Under the pieces are notes generated by a model. That model was given only the letters and a program-made list of their open reading frames with translations, had not been told where the DNA came from and did not search any database. A stretch of 64,000 bases of DNA, taken from DATEDA01 sp963789885. GTDB taxonomy: Bacteria; Pseudomonadota; Gammaproteobacteria; Burkholderiales; SG8-39. Below are positions 17,336 through 25,382 of the stretch, piece by piece; position 1 is the stretch's first letter, and every line of letters starts with the position of its first letter. The stretch is taken from assembly GCA_963789885.1 (NCBI GenBank), contig CAWBNB010000033.1:310001-374000 (forward strand), in the 5' to 3' direction. Position numbers and translations under genes: made by a program.

Positions 17336-17689
17336 TTAAGCGCCACCGCGGAAGCACGAGTAGCCCCAGGGCGTCACCTTCATCGGCAGGTGATAGTGCG
17401 CATCCGGGTCGTCGATGCCGAAGCGGTAGGTCACGACGTCCAGGAACGGCACCTTGGGCAGCGGCAGACCCACCGCGCGGTAGAACGCCGCCACGTGGAA
17501 CACCGCTTCGTACTGGCCGGGCGCGAAGCGCTGCGCGAGCGGCGCCTCCTCGACCAGACCCTTCGCGCTGACGATGCCGCTCGCCACCAGCCGCCGGGAG
17601 GGCTCGAGCGCGTACACCTCGACCCGCATCCACGCCGCGACCACCCCGCGCGAGACGTCGACGACGTGGATCGAAACTCCTCCTCCCAT
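17336..17689 (-). CDS. Degenerate 5-hydroxyisourate hydrolase paralogue (transthyretin-like)
   Basis: 117 aa, the same length as the canonical paralogue at 18773-19126, and clearly a transthyretin-like protein. The first histidine (SIHVVD) and the late histidine (AHYHLP) are kept. The catalytic arginine of the DGR motif is replaced (AKGLVE), and the C-terminal YRGS tetrapeptide has become CFRGGA, losing the terminal serine. It therefore probably cannot hydrolyse 5-hydroxyisourate alone. It could be a regulatory or structural partner, or act on a different ligand. It follows the BMP lipoprotein gene by 10 bp. Confidence 0.85.
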   Translation of the reverse strand: MGGGVSIHVVDVSRGVVAAWMRVEVYALEPSRRLVASGIVSAKGLVEEAPLAQRFAPGQYEAVFHVAAFYRAVGLPLPKVPFLDVVTYRFGIDDPDAHYHLPMKVTPWGYSCFRGGA

Positions 17690-17699
17690 GGCCGTCTCC

Positions 17700-18710
17700 C
17701 TATGCCGGGGTGAACTCGGGCCCCGAGTACTCCTCGGGGATCTTGATGCCGCCCACGACCATCTCCTGCGTCAGCAGGGCGATGCGCGCCTTGACCGGCT
17801 CCGGGACGCCCGGCGCGAGGACGAGCCGCACCGCGTCGGGGTTGCGCATCCCGAAGCGCTTGGTGCGGTCGCCCGACCAGATGCCGTCGTAGAGGTCGCG
17901 CGCGGCCTGGACGATCGCGAAACCGCCGTCGGCGACCGCGCTCGCCACGAACACGTCCGGCATGACCGCGACCCAGTCGAGCACGTTGCCGATCTGCTTC
18001 ACGCCGCGCTCCCGGCACGCCTCGATCGCGCCGACGCGCCCGGCGTTCAGCATCGTGAAGATGATGTCCGCCCCGGCGTCGATCTGGGCGAGCGCGATGC
18101 GCTTCGCGACCGCCGCGTCGTCCTGGGTCCCCGAGAAGTTCGTGAGCAGCTTCGCGCGCGGGTTCGTCGCGGCGAGCCCGCCGGCGAACGCCGCGCGCCC
18201 CTTCAACCCGGGGCGCACGCGGAGGCCCGACATGTGGCCGACGACGTTCGTTTTCGTCAGCATCCCGGCCGCGGCGCCGGCGAGCCACGTCGACTGCTCC
18301 TGCAGGACCTCGTAGATCGCGAGGTTCGGCCGCAGGAGCGACCCCTGGATCACCGTGAAGCGCTGCTCGGGGAACTCCCACGCCACGCGCTGCGCGGCCT
18401 CGCTCGTCTGGCCGCCGAAGGCGATCACCATCTTCGCGTCGGACTTGGCGAGACCCCGGAGCGCCTCCTTCATCGCGTCGGCCTCGGGTGGAATGCGATC
18501 GACGTAGCTCACCTTCATCGGCAGGACATCGGGCACCCGCATGAGCCCGCGGTAGCCCGCCTCGATGAACCCGCCGTCGTCGATCTGACCGGGGAACATT
18601 GCAGCGATCGGCCCGTGCTCCGGCGCGGGCGAATTCCAGCGCGAACACGCGGCAAGCGCGCTCGCGGCTGCGCCGGCGGCGAGGAAGCGGCGGCGGGGAG
18701 AGGGGTTCAC
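17700..18710 (-). CDS. BMP-family (purine-nucleoside type) substrate-binding lipoprotein
   Basis: 336 aa from a GTG start at 18710; an ATG at 18776 would overlap the upstream uraH stop. The N terminus has twin arginines and a lipobox (ALAACS), so it is lipid-anchored outside the cytoplasmic membrane. The body is a periplasmic-binding fold of the BMP/PnrA family (GFIEAGYRG, FGGQTSEAA, WLAGAAAGMLTKT, AGADIIFTMLNAG, VLDWVAVMPDVF). Known members bind nucleosides or oxidised purines. No BMP permease or ATPase genes are in the window. Location between two HIU hydrolase genes suggests a purine-derived ligand. Confidence 0.88.
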   Translation of the reverse strand: MNPSPRRRFLAAGAAASALAACSRWNSPAPEHGPIAAMFPGQIDDGGFIEAGYRGLMRVPDVLPMKVSYVDRIPPEADAMKEALRGLAKSDAKMVIAFGGQTSEAAQRVAWEFPEQRFTVIQGSLLRPNLAIYEVLQEQSTWLAGAAAGMLTKTNVVGHMSGLRVRPGLKGRAAFAGGLAATNPRAKLLTNFSGTQDDAAVAKRIALAQIDAGADIIFTMLNAGRVGAIEACRERGVKQIGNVLDWVAVMPDVFVASAVADGGFAIVQAARDLYDGIWSGDRTKRFGMRNPDAVRLVLAPGVPEPVKARIALLTQEMVVGGIKIPEEYSGPEFTPA

Positions 18711-18772
18711 CCCGGGATTGTAACGGTGGGCTTGCTGCGCGCCGATCGGGAGTTCACGAGGCGCGCGGTCCT

Positions 18773-19126
18773 TCAACTGCCCCGGTAGGTCGAATAGCTC
18801 CAGGGCGTGCAGAGCAGCGGGACGTGATAGTGCGCTTCCCGGTCGGCGATGCCGAAGCGGAGCGGCACGCGGTCGAGGAACGGCGGCTCCGGGAGCTTCA
18901 CCCCCTGCGCCCGGAAGTGATCCGCGACGTGGAAGAGCAGGCGAAACTCGCCCGTGCGCATCGCCTCGCCCGCCATCAGCGGCTCGTCGGTGCGGCCGTC
19001 GGCGTTGGTGCGCACGCTCTTGAGGAGCTTCCAGGCGCCGTTCTCCAGCACCGAGAAGTCGACGCGCATGCCGACCGCGGGCTTGCCGGTGACGGTGTCG
19101 AGGACGTGCGTCGAGAGTCGGCCCAT
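18773..19126 (-). CDS. uraH: 5-Hydroxyisourate hydrolase
   Basis: This 117-aa cytosolic transthyretin-like enzyme opens 5-hydroxyisourate to OHCU in urate breakdown. All expected residues are visible: His in LSTHVLD, Arg in NADGRTDE, His in AHYHVPL, and the C-terminal YRGS. It has no signal peptide. It starts 5 bp after uraD, so the two consecutive pathway steps are encoded together. The uricase or FAD urate hydroxylase needed before it is not in the window. Confidence 0.95.
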   Translation of the reverse strand: MGRLSTHVLDTVTGKPAVGMRVDFSVLENGAWKLLKSVRTNADGRTDEPLMAGEAMRTGEFRLLFHVADHFRAQGVKLPEPPFLDRVPLRFGIADREAHYHVPLLCTPWSYSTYRGS

Positions 19127-19131
19127 GTTCG

Positions 19132-19644
19132 CTACTCCCTGGCGATCAATCGGTCGAGTCGCAGGCGCGTGATGACGAAGACCTGCCCGAGGCAGGTCGC
19201 GAGCTCGGCGTCGTGATCGTTCGCGAGCCGGCGCTCGAACTCGCGGAAGATGCCGTCCTTGGTGTGCTGGCGGACGGCGATGATGAACGGGAAGCCGAAC
19301 TTCTCGCGGTAGCGGCGGTTGAGATCGGAGATGCGCGCTATCTCGTCGCGCGAGAGCGCGTTGAGCCCGGCGCCCCCCTGCTCGGCGGTCGAGTCGCCGG
19401 TCATCGTGCCGGCCTGCGCCTCCTTGCCGGCGAGCTCCGGGTGGGCGCGGAGGAGCGCGACCTGCTCCTCGCGGCGGGCGCGCTTCACCGCGTCGGTCAT
19501 CGCGGCGTGGAGCGCGTCGACGCTCGCGAACGGTCGCGCGGCGAACGCACCTTCAGCGACCCACGGCGAATGCTCGAACACGCCCCCGAAGGCAGCACGG
19601 AATTCCGCTGCCGGCATGGCGTTTACCTGGACAAGGGTGGGCAT
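19132..19644 (-). CDS. uraD: OHCU decarboxylase
   Basis: 170 aa from the ATG at 19644; a longer reading to 19689 adds a non-conserved tail. UraD decarboxylates 2-oxo-4-hydroxy-4-carboxy-5-ureidoimidazoline to S-allantoin. The catalytic His is in LLRAHPELAGK, and the family signatures FEHSPWVAE, YREKFGFPFI and the C-terminal FEREL-like FERRLAND are present. It is the first gene of the minus-strand urate operon and lies back to back with the LIV-type transporter genes on the plus strand. Confidence 0.95.
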   Translation of the reverse strand: MPTLVQVNAMPAAEFRAAFGGVFEHSPWVAEGAFAARPFASVDALHAAMTDAVKRARREEQVALLRAHPELAGKEAQAGTMTGDSTAEQGGAGLNALSRDEIARISDLNRRYREKFGFPFIIAVRQHTKDGIFREFERRLANDHDAELATCLGQVFVITRLRLDRLIARE

Positions 19645-19774
19645 TTCGGGATGCGGGAAGCGGGACTCCGGATTCGCGCGAGGATACACCGGGCCGCCCC
19701 GGCGAAGCGCGGTGCAGCATTACCCCGAGGGAACCAACCCGGCTACCGGACTGTCCGAAGGCGCTGGCCCTGTA

Positions 19775-19780
19775 TAGAAT
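19775..19780 (+). promoter_or_regulatory. Likely -10 element of the LIV-type transporter operon
   Basis: TAGAAT (or the overlapping TATAGA) about 34 bp before the ATG at 19814, in the divergent gap between uraD and the binding-protein gene. A strong AGGAGGAGGAG ribosome site follows. No operator repeat is obvious in this gap. Confidence 0.4.
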
Positions 19781-19813
19781 CCGGCGCGTAGTTTCCCAGG
19801 AGGAGGAGGAGTC

Positions 19814-21010
19814 ATGCTAATCCACGCAGTTGTCCGTACCGGTCTCGTCGCGGTCTGCGCGACGGCGATCGGCACCGGCGCCGCGCTCGCCCAGACGGTG
19901 CGCGTCGGTCTGATCAACACCTATTCCGGCCCGATGTCGTCGAATGGCGACCAGATCGAGAAGGCGATCAATCTCTTCATGAAGCTCGGCGAGTGCAAGC
20001 TGCCGCCCGGCGTCAACCTCGAGATCATCAAGCGGGACGACACCGGCATCAACCCGGAGACGGCGAAGCGACTCGCGCAGGAGCTCATCGTGCGCGACAA
20101 GGTGCAGCTCCTGACCGGCGTCGTATGGACGCCCAATGCGATGGCGATGGCGCCGCTCGCAACCGAGGCGAAGGTGCCGTTCGTCATAATGAATGCGGGC
20201 ACGGCGGTGATCACGACCCTGTCACCGTACATCGCCCGCACCTCGTTCACGCTGTGGCAGTCGAGCTACCCGATGGGGCAGTGGGCGGCGAAGAAGTTCA
20301 AGCGCGCCTACGTCGCGGTCGCGGACTTCGGTCCCGGCCACGACGCGCAGGACGCCTTCACGCGTGCGTTCACCGCCGGCGGCGGCGAGGTCGTCGGCTC
20401 GGTGCGCATGCCGCCCCCGACGATGGACTTCGCGCCGTTCCTGCAGCGGGTGAAGGACGCGAAGCCCGACGCGCTGTTCGTATTCGTCCCCGCCGGCAAG
20501 TCGGCGACCGCGCTGATGAAGGGCTTCGGCGAGCTCGGTCTCGACAAGGCCGGCATCAAGCTGATCGGCCCGGGCGACATCACCACCGACGAGGAGCTGC
20601 CGAACATGGGCGACGTGCCGCTCGGCGTCGTCACCATGTTCCACTACTCCGCCGCCGGCGACCGCCCGGCCAACAAGCGGTTCGTCGAGGCCTACCAGAA
20701 GGAGTACGGCCCGAAGGCGTGGCCGAACTTCATCTCGGTCGGCGCGTGGGACGGCATGCAGGCGATCTGCGACGTCGTGCGCGCGCAGGGCGGCAAGGTC
20801 GACCCGGACAAGACGATGGCGCTCCTGAAGGGCTGGAAGAACCCGAACAGCCCGCGCGGGCCGATCGAGATCGACCCCAACACGCGCGACATCATCCAGA
20901 ACGAGTACGTGCGCGAGGTGCGGAAGGTCGGCGGCAACCTGGCGAACGTCGAGCTCGAGACGATCACTGCGGTGAAGGACCCCTGGAAGGAGATCAACAA
21001 GAAGCAGTAG
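19814..21010 (+). CDS. LIV-type ABC transporter substrate-binding protein
   Basis: 398 aa with a cleavable signal peptide (about 1-26, ending ALAQ) and a LivK-type periplasmic-binding fold (VRVGLINTYSGPMS, KRDDTG, LLTGVVWTPNA, NAGTA). It has a very strong ribosome site. Although the family is named for branched-chain amino acids, many members bind urea, amides or aromatic acids. This operon encodes allantoinase as its last enzyme and lies opposite uraD-uraH, so urate or allantoin is the likeliest ligand. A terminator hairpin after the gene probably makes this protein more abundant than the permeases. Confidence 0.9.
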   Translation: MLIHAVVRTGLVAVCATAIGTGAALAQTVRVGLINTYSGPMSSNGDQIEKAINLFMKLGECKLPPGVNLEIIKRDDTGINPETAKRLAQELIVRDKVQLLTGVVWTPNAMAMAPLATEAKVPFVIMNAGTAVITTLSPYIARTSFTLWQSSYPMGQWAAKKFKRAYVAVADFGPGHDAQDAFTRAFTAGGGEVVGSVRMPPPTMDFAPFLQRVKDAKPDALFVFVPAGKSATALMKGFGELGLDKAGIKLIGPGDITTDEELPNMGDVPLGVVTMFHYSAAGDRPANKRFVEAYQKEYGPKAWPNFISVGAWDGMQAICDVVRAQGGKVDPDKTMALLKGWKNPNSPRGPIEIDPNTRDIIQNEYVREVRKVGGNLANVELETITAVKDPWKEINKKQ

Positions 21011-21037
21011 CGCCGGCGCGGTAGCGGCTGGCCGCCG

Positions 21038-21070
21038 AAACCCCCGCCCCGAGGCGGGGGTTTTGTTTTA
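21038..21070 (+). terminator. Intra-operon terminator / attenuator hairpin
   Basis: An 8-bp stem CCCCCGCC / GGCGGGGG with a 4-nt loop, extended by an A/T flank and followed by TTTTGTTTTA. It lies between the binding-protein and permease genes, a usual way to raise the ratio of binding protein to membrane components. Confidence 0.85.
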
Positions 21071-21115
21071 TGCTGCCCCGCCATCCTCCGGGGGGAGGGG
21101 ACAAGAAGGGCGCCC

Positions 21116-21991
21116 TTGGAAGCCTTCCTCGCCAGCGTCGTCAGCATCGCGTTCCACGGCCTCGCGTACGGGATGATCCTGTACGCGATCTCGGTCGGCC
21201 TGTCGGTCACGATGGGCCTCATGGGGTTCGTCAACCTCGCCCACGGCGTGTTCGCGATGGCCGGGGGCTACCTGATGATCACCGCGATGACGAAACTCGG
21301 GATCGGCTGGGTCCCGGCGCTCGTCCTCGCGTGCATCGTGGTCGCGCTCGGCAGCATGGTGCTCGAGCGGCTGCTGTACGCGCGGCTCTACACCGCCGGC
21401 GAGCTCGAGCAGGTGCTGTTCACCATCGGGCTGATCTTCGTCGCGGTGGCGGTCGCGCGGCTCGCGTACGGTCCGCTCCCGCTCGCCGCGCCGCTTCCGG
21501 ACTTCATGAAGGGCCAGACCGAGCTCCTCGGGCGCTCGTTCCCGAGCTATCGCGTGGTCGTGATCGTCTCCAGCGCGGTCCTCATCGCGGTGCTGTGGGT
21601 CGGTCTCGAGCGCACGCGCTGGGGCGCGATGGTGCGCGCCGCGGTGGACAACCGCGCGATGGCGCAATCGATCGGCATCAACACCGGGCGGCTCTTCACG
21701 TTCACCTTCGCGCTCGGCAGCGGGCTCGCGGCGCTCGGCGGCGCGCTCGGTGCGGACCTGATCGCGATGACGCCGACCTACCCGTTCGAGCAGCTCGTGT
21801 ACTTCCTGATCGTGGTGTCGATCGGGGGGCTGGGCACGCTGCGCGGGCCGTTCCTCGGCGCGCTGCTGATCGGGATCGGCGACACCGCCTGCAAGTACTG
21901 GGTGCCCCAGTTCGGCGCGTTCTTCGTGTATGCCGCGACGATGGCGATCCTCCTGTGGCGGCCGCAGGGCCTGCTCGGGAAGAAAACCTGA
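21116..21991 (+). CDS. LIV-type ABC permease (LivH-like)
   Basis: 291 aa, about eight transmembrane helices. The start is a TTG at 21116 preceded by AAGAAGGG; the next ATG would remove the first helix. Family landmarks include GLMGFVNLAHG near residue 34 and the ATPase-contact loop RAAVDNRAMAQSIGIN near 190. It overlaps or abuts the next permease gene by one base. Confidence 0.9.
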   Translation: MEAFLASVVSIAFHGLAYGMILYAISVGLSVTMGLMGFVNLAHGVFAMAGGYLMITAMTKLGIGWVPALVLACIVVALGSMVLERLLYARLYTAGELEQVLFTIGLIFVAVAVARLAYGPLPLAAPLPDFMKGQTELLGRSFPSYRVVVIVSSAVLIAVLWVGLERTRWGAMVRAAVDNRAMAQSIGINTGRLFTFTFALGSGLAALGGALGADLIAMTPTYPFEQLVYFLIVVSIGGLGTLRGPFLGALLIGIGDTACKYWVPQFGAFFVYAATMAILLWRPQGLLGKKT

Positions 21992-22968
21992 TGTTCGAGC
22001 CCGCGAGCATCGGTTACTCGGGCTCGGCGCGGCTGCGGCCGATCGAGGCGCTGCCGTGGGTGCTGGCGGCGCTGGTCTACTTCTTCGCGCCGAACTACCT
22101 GCCGCTCGGCGCGTACGTCGTGATCATCATCCTGTTCGCGCTGTCGCTCGATCTGATCCTCGGCTACGGCGGGATCGTGACGCTCGGGCACGCGGCCTAC
22201 TTCGGGTTCGGGGCCTACGCGGCCGGCGTCTTCGCGATCCGCGTCAGCGGCGATCCGCTGCTCGGGCTCGTCGTGGCGGCGGTCGCGGCGGGGCTCCTGG
22301 GCCTGGCGACCGGCGCGGTGATCCTGCGCACGCACGGCCTGGCGCTGCTCATGCTCACGCTCGCCATCACCTCCATCGTGTTCGAGGTCGCGAACAAGTG
22401 GACCGACGTCACCGGCGGCGCGGACGGGCTGCACAGCGTACCGATCCAGCCGATCCTCGGGATGTTCCGGTTCGACATGTTCGGGAAGACGGCCTTTCTC
22501 TACTGCCTGATCGTGCTCGCGGTCGGGTGGTGGCTGGTGCGGACCGTCGTGCATTCGCCGTTCGGCGTGTCGCTCGCCGGCACGCGCGAGAACGACGTGC
22601 GCATGCACGCGATCGGTGCGCCGGTGTACTGGCGGCGGCTGTACGCGTACGCGATCTCCGCCACCCTCGCCGGGATCGCGGGCGGGCTGCTCACGCAGAC
22701 GACGCAGTTCGTCGGGCTGTCGGTGCTCGGGTTCGAGCGGTCGGGCGAGCTGCTGGTGATGCTGGTGCTCGGCGGGGTACGACGGATCTACGGCGCGTTC
22801 GTCGGGCCGCTGGTGTTCATCGTGGCGCAGGACTACCTCGCGAAGCAGTCGCCGGAGTACTGGACGCTCGGGATCGGCGTGCTGCTGATCGTCATCGTGA
22901 TGTTCGCGCGCGGCGGGCTGCTGGGCCTGATCGACCGGGCGCGGGAGAAGCTCTGGAGAAAGACGTGA
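21991..22968 (+). CDS. LIV-type ABC permease (LivM-like)
   Basis: 325 aa with about nine to ten helices. It shows the LivM signatures GYGGIVTLGHAAYFGFGAYA and the cytoplasmic loop SLAGTRENDVRMHAIGA that contacts the ATPases, and the end ARGGLLGL. Its stop overlaps the GTG start of the first ATPase gene. Confidence 0.92.
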   Translation: MFEPASIGYSGSARLRPIEALPWVLAALVYFFAPNYLPLGAYVVIIILFALSLDLILGYGGIVTLGHAAYFGFGAYAAGVFAIRVSGDPLLGLVVAAVAAGLLGLATGAVILRTHGLALLMLTLAITSIVFEVANKWTDVTGGADGLHSVPIQPILGMFRFDMFGKTAFLYCLIVLAVGWWLVRTVVHSPFGVSLAGTRENDVRMHAIGAPVYWRRLYAYAISATLAGIAGGLLTQTTQFVGLSVLGFERSGELLVMLVLGGVRRIYGAFVGPLVFIVAQDYLAKQSPEYWTLGIGVLLIVIVMFARGGLLGLIDRAREKLWRKT

Positions 22969-23720
22969 GCGTCGCCCTCGAGACGCGCGCGCTCTGCAAG
23001 AGCTTCGGCGCGCTGACGGTCGCGGACAACATCGAGTTCAGGCTCGAGACGGGCGCGCGGCACGCGCTGATCGGGCCGAACGGCGCCGGGAAGACTACTT
23101 TCATCAACATGCTGACCGGGCGGCTCGAGCCGACGACCGGGCAGGTCTTCCTCGGCGGCGAGGACGTCACGCGCCTCGCGCAGTCGGCGCGGGTGAAGCG
23201 GGGCCTGGGGCGGACGTTCCAGATCAACACGCTGTTCCGCGACCTGACGGTGCTCGACAACGTCGCGCTCGGGATCGCGGAGCGGCTCGGCGTCGCCGGG
23301 CGGCTGTGGCGGCCGGCTTCGGCCTATCGCGAGGTGCGCGACGAGTCGATGGCGTTCCTCGAGAGCCTGGGCATCGCCGCGGACGCCGGCCTGCGCGTGC
23401 TCGACCTGCCGTACGGGAAGCAGCGGCTGGTGGAGATCGCGATCGCGCTCGGTCTGAAGCCGAAGGTGCTGCTGCTCGACGAGCCGGCGGCCGGCGTCCC
23501 GTCGGTCGAGTCCGAGCGGATTCTCGAAGTGCTCGACCGGCTGCCGTCCGAGATCGCGATCCTGATCATCGAGCACGACATGGATCTCGTGTTCCGGTTC
23601 GCGAAGCGGATCACCGTGCTCGTGCAGGGGCAGGTGCTGGTCGAGGGCAGTCCGGACGAGATCGCCGCCGACCGGCGGGTGCACGAGGTGTACCTCGGGG
23701 AAGGGCAGGGGCATGGCTGA
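22965..23720 (+). CDS. LIV-type ABC ATPase (LivG-like)
   Basis: 251 aa from a GTG overlapping the previous stop. Walker A is GPNGAGKT, the signature is the LivG form LPYGKQRLVEIA rather than LSGGQ, Walker B is VLLLDEPAAG, and the switch histidine is in IIEHDM. GLGRTFQ precedes the signature as in other LivG proteins. It energises the permeases together with the next gene product. Confidence 0.93.
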   Translation: MSVALETRALCKSFGALTVADNIEFRLETGARHALIGPNGAGKTTFINMLTGRLEPTTGQVFLGGEDVTRLAQSARVKRGLGRTFQINTLFRDLTVLDNVALGIAERLGVAGRLWRPASAYREVRDESMAFLESLGIAADAGLRVLDLPYGKQRLVEIAIALGLKPKVLLLDEPAAGVPSVESERILEVLDRLPSEIAILIIEHDMDLVFRFAKRITVLVQGQVLVEGSPDEIAADRRVHEVYLGEGQGHG

Positions 23721-24414
23721 CGCGCTCAAGCTCGACCGGGTGCGTGCCGGGTACGGCGAGACCGTCGTGCTCGAGGACATCGCGTTCACCCTCGCCGAGC
23801 GCGGCTCGCTCGCGGTGCTCGGGCGGAACGGGGTGGGGAAGACGACGCTGCTCGCGACGATCATGGGGCACACGACCTTCCACTCCGGGGAGATGGCGTT
23901 TCGCGGGCAGCCGCTCGCGCGGGTGCCGGCGTTCGAGCGGAACCGCATGGGGATCGGGTACGTGCCGCAGACGCGGGACATCTTCCCGTCGCTGTCGGTT
24001 GAGGAGAACCTGACCGTCGCGGGGCGGCCGGGGCGGTGGACGCTCGAGCGGGTGTACGAGCTCTTTCCCCGGCTGGCGGAGCGGCGCTCGCACATGGGGA
24101 ACCAGATTTCCGGCGGCGAGCAGCAGATGTGCTCGATCGGGCGGGCGCTGATGGGGAACCCGTCGCTCCTGCTGCTGGACGAGCCGCTCGAGGGGCTGGC
24201 GCCGATCATCGTCGAGGCGCTGCTGAAGGCGATGGAGCGTCTCATCCGCGACGAGGAGCTCACCGTCGTTCTCGTCGAGCAGTCGGCGAAGCTCGTGCTG
24301 CAGGTGACCGAGAGCGCGCTGGTGCTCAGCCGCGGCCGCATCGTCCATGCCGGCCCGAGCGCGGCGCTGCTGGCGGATCCGGAGCGGCTGACTTCCCTCG
24401 TCGTGGCTCAGTAA
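23713..24414 (+). CDS. LIV-type ABC ATPase (LivF-like)
   Basis: 233 aa; Walker A GRNGVGKT, Q-loop VPQTRDIFPSLSV, signature ISGGEQQM, Walker B LLLLDEPLEGLAP and a VEQSA switch, all LivF-like. It overlaps the previous gene by 8 bp and its stop overlaps the puuE start by one base. Confidence 0.93.
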   Translation: MADALKLDRVRAGYGETVVLEDIAFTLAERGSLAVLGRNGVGKTTLLATIMGHTTFHSGEMAFRGQPLARVPAFERNRMGIGYVPQTRDIFPSLSVEENLTVAGRPGRWTLERVYELFPRLAERRSHMGNQISGGEQQMCSIGRALMGNPSLLLLDEPLEGLAPIIVEALLKAMERLIRDEELTVVLVEQSAKLVLQVTESALVLSRGRIVHAGPSAALLADPERLTSLVVAQ

Positions 24415-25364
24415 TGGCTGCCAAATCCACGAAGAAACGCGCTGCGCCGTATCCGCGCGATCTCGTCGGCTACGGCCGCAACCCGCCGCATCCCCACTGG
24501 CCCGGCGACGCGCGCGTCGCGGTCCAGTTCGTCCTCAACTACGAGGAAGGCAGCGAGAACAACGTTCTGCACGGGGACAAGGGCTCCGAGCAGTTCCTGT
24601 CGGAGATCGTCGGTGCGGCGTCGTATCCGGCGCGGCACATGAGCATGGAGTCGATCTACGAGTACGGCTCGCGGGTCGGCGCGTGGCGGATCCTGCGGGA
24701 GTTCGAGCGGCGGAAGCTGCCGCTGACGGTGTTCGGGGTGTCGATGGCCCTGGAGCGGAACCCCGAGCTGACGGCGGCGTTCGTGGAGCTCGGGCACGAG
24801 ATCGCGTGCCACGGGTTGCGTTGGATTCACTATCAGAATTTCGCGCCGAAGCTCGAGGCTGAGCACATGCGCGTTGCGACCGAGATCATCAAGCGGATGA
24901 CCGGGGGGAAGTGGCCGCTCGGGTGGTACACGGGGCGGGACAGTCCGAATACGCGGCGGCTGGTGGTGGAGCACGGGGGGTTCGAGTACGACTCGGACTA
25001 CTACGGGGACGATCTGCCGTTCTGGACCGAGGTGGAGACGTCGAAGGGGAAGAAGGTTCGGCACCTGGTGGTGCCGTACACGTTGGATGCGAACGACATG
25101 CGGTTCGCGACACCGCAGGGGTTCAATACTTCGGAGCAGTTCTTTACGTATCTGCGGGATGCGTTCGACGTGCTGTACGCGGAGGGGGCGGAGACGCCGA
25201 AGATGATGTCGGTGGGGATGCACTGCCGGCTGCTGGGGCGGCCGGGGAGGATGCGGGGCTTACAGCGGTTTCTGGATCATGTGCAGGCGCATGATCGCGT
25301 CTGGGTGACGAGAAGGATCGATATCGCGAGGCATTGGAAGGGGAGGTCGGCGCAGGTGTCGTAA
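24414..25364 (+). CDS. puuE: Allantoinase PuuE
   Basis: 316 aa, a polysaccharide-deacetylase-fold allantoinase unrelated to the amidohydrolase-type enzyme. It hydrolyses allantoin to allantoate. Family landmarks are YPRDLVGYG, QFVLNYEEGSE, EYGSRVGAWR, the metal histidine in IACHGLRW, and DANDMRFAT. It is coupled to the last transporter ATPase by an overlapping stop and start, which ties the importer to allantoin metabolism. Confidence 0.94.
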   Translation: MAAKSTKKRAAPYPRDLVGYGRNPPHPHWPGDARVAVQFVLNYEEGSENNVLHGDKGSEQFLSEIVGAASYPARHMSMESIYEYGSRVGAWRILREFERRKLPLTVFGVSMALERNPELTAAFVELGHEIACHGLRWIHYQNFAPKLEAEHMRVATEIIKRMTGGKWPLGWYTGRDSPNTRRLVVEHGGFEYDSDYYGDDLPFWTEVETSKGKKVRHLVVPYTLDANDMRFATPQGFNTSEQFFTYLRDAFDVLYAEGAETPKMMSVGMHCRLLGRPGRMRGLQRFLDHVQAHDRVWVTRRIDIARHWKGRSAQVS

Positions 25365-25382
25365 CCACGGGAGGAGGTCGAA

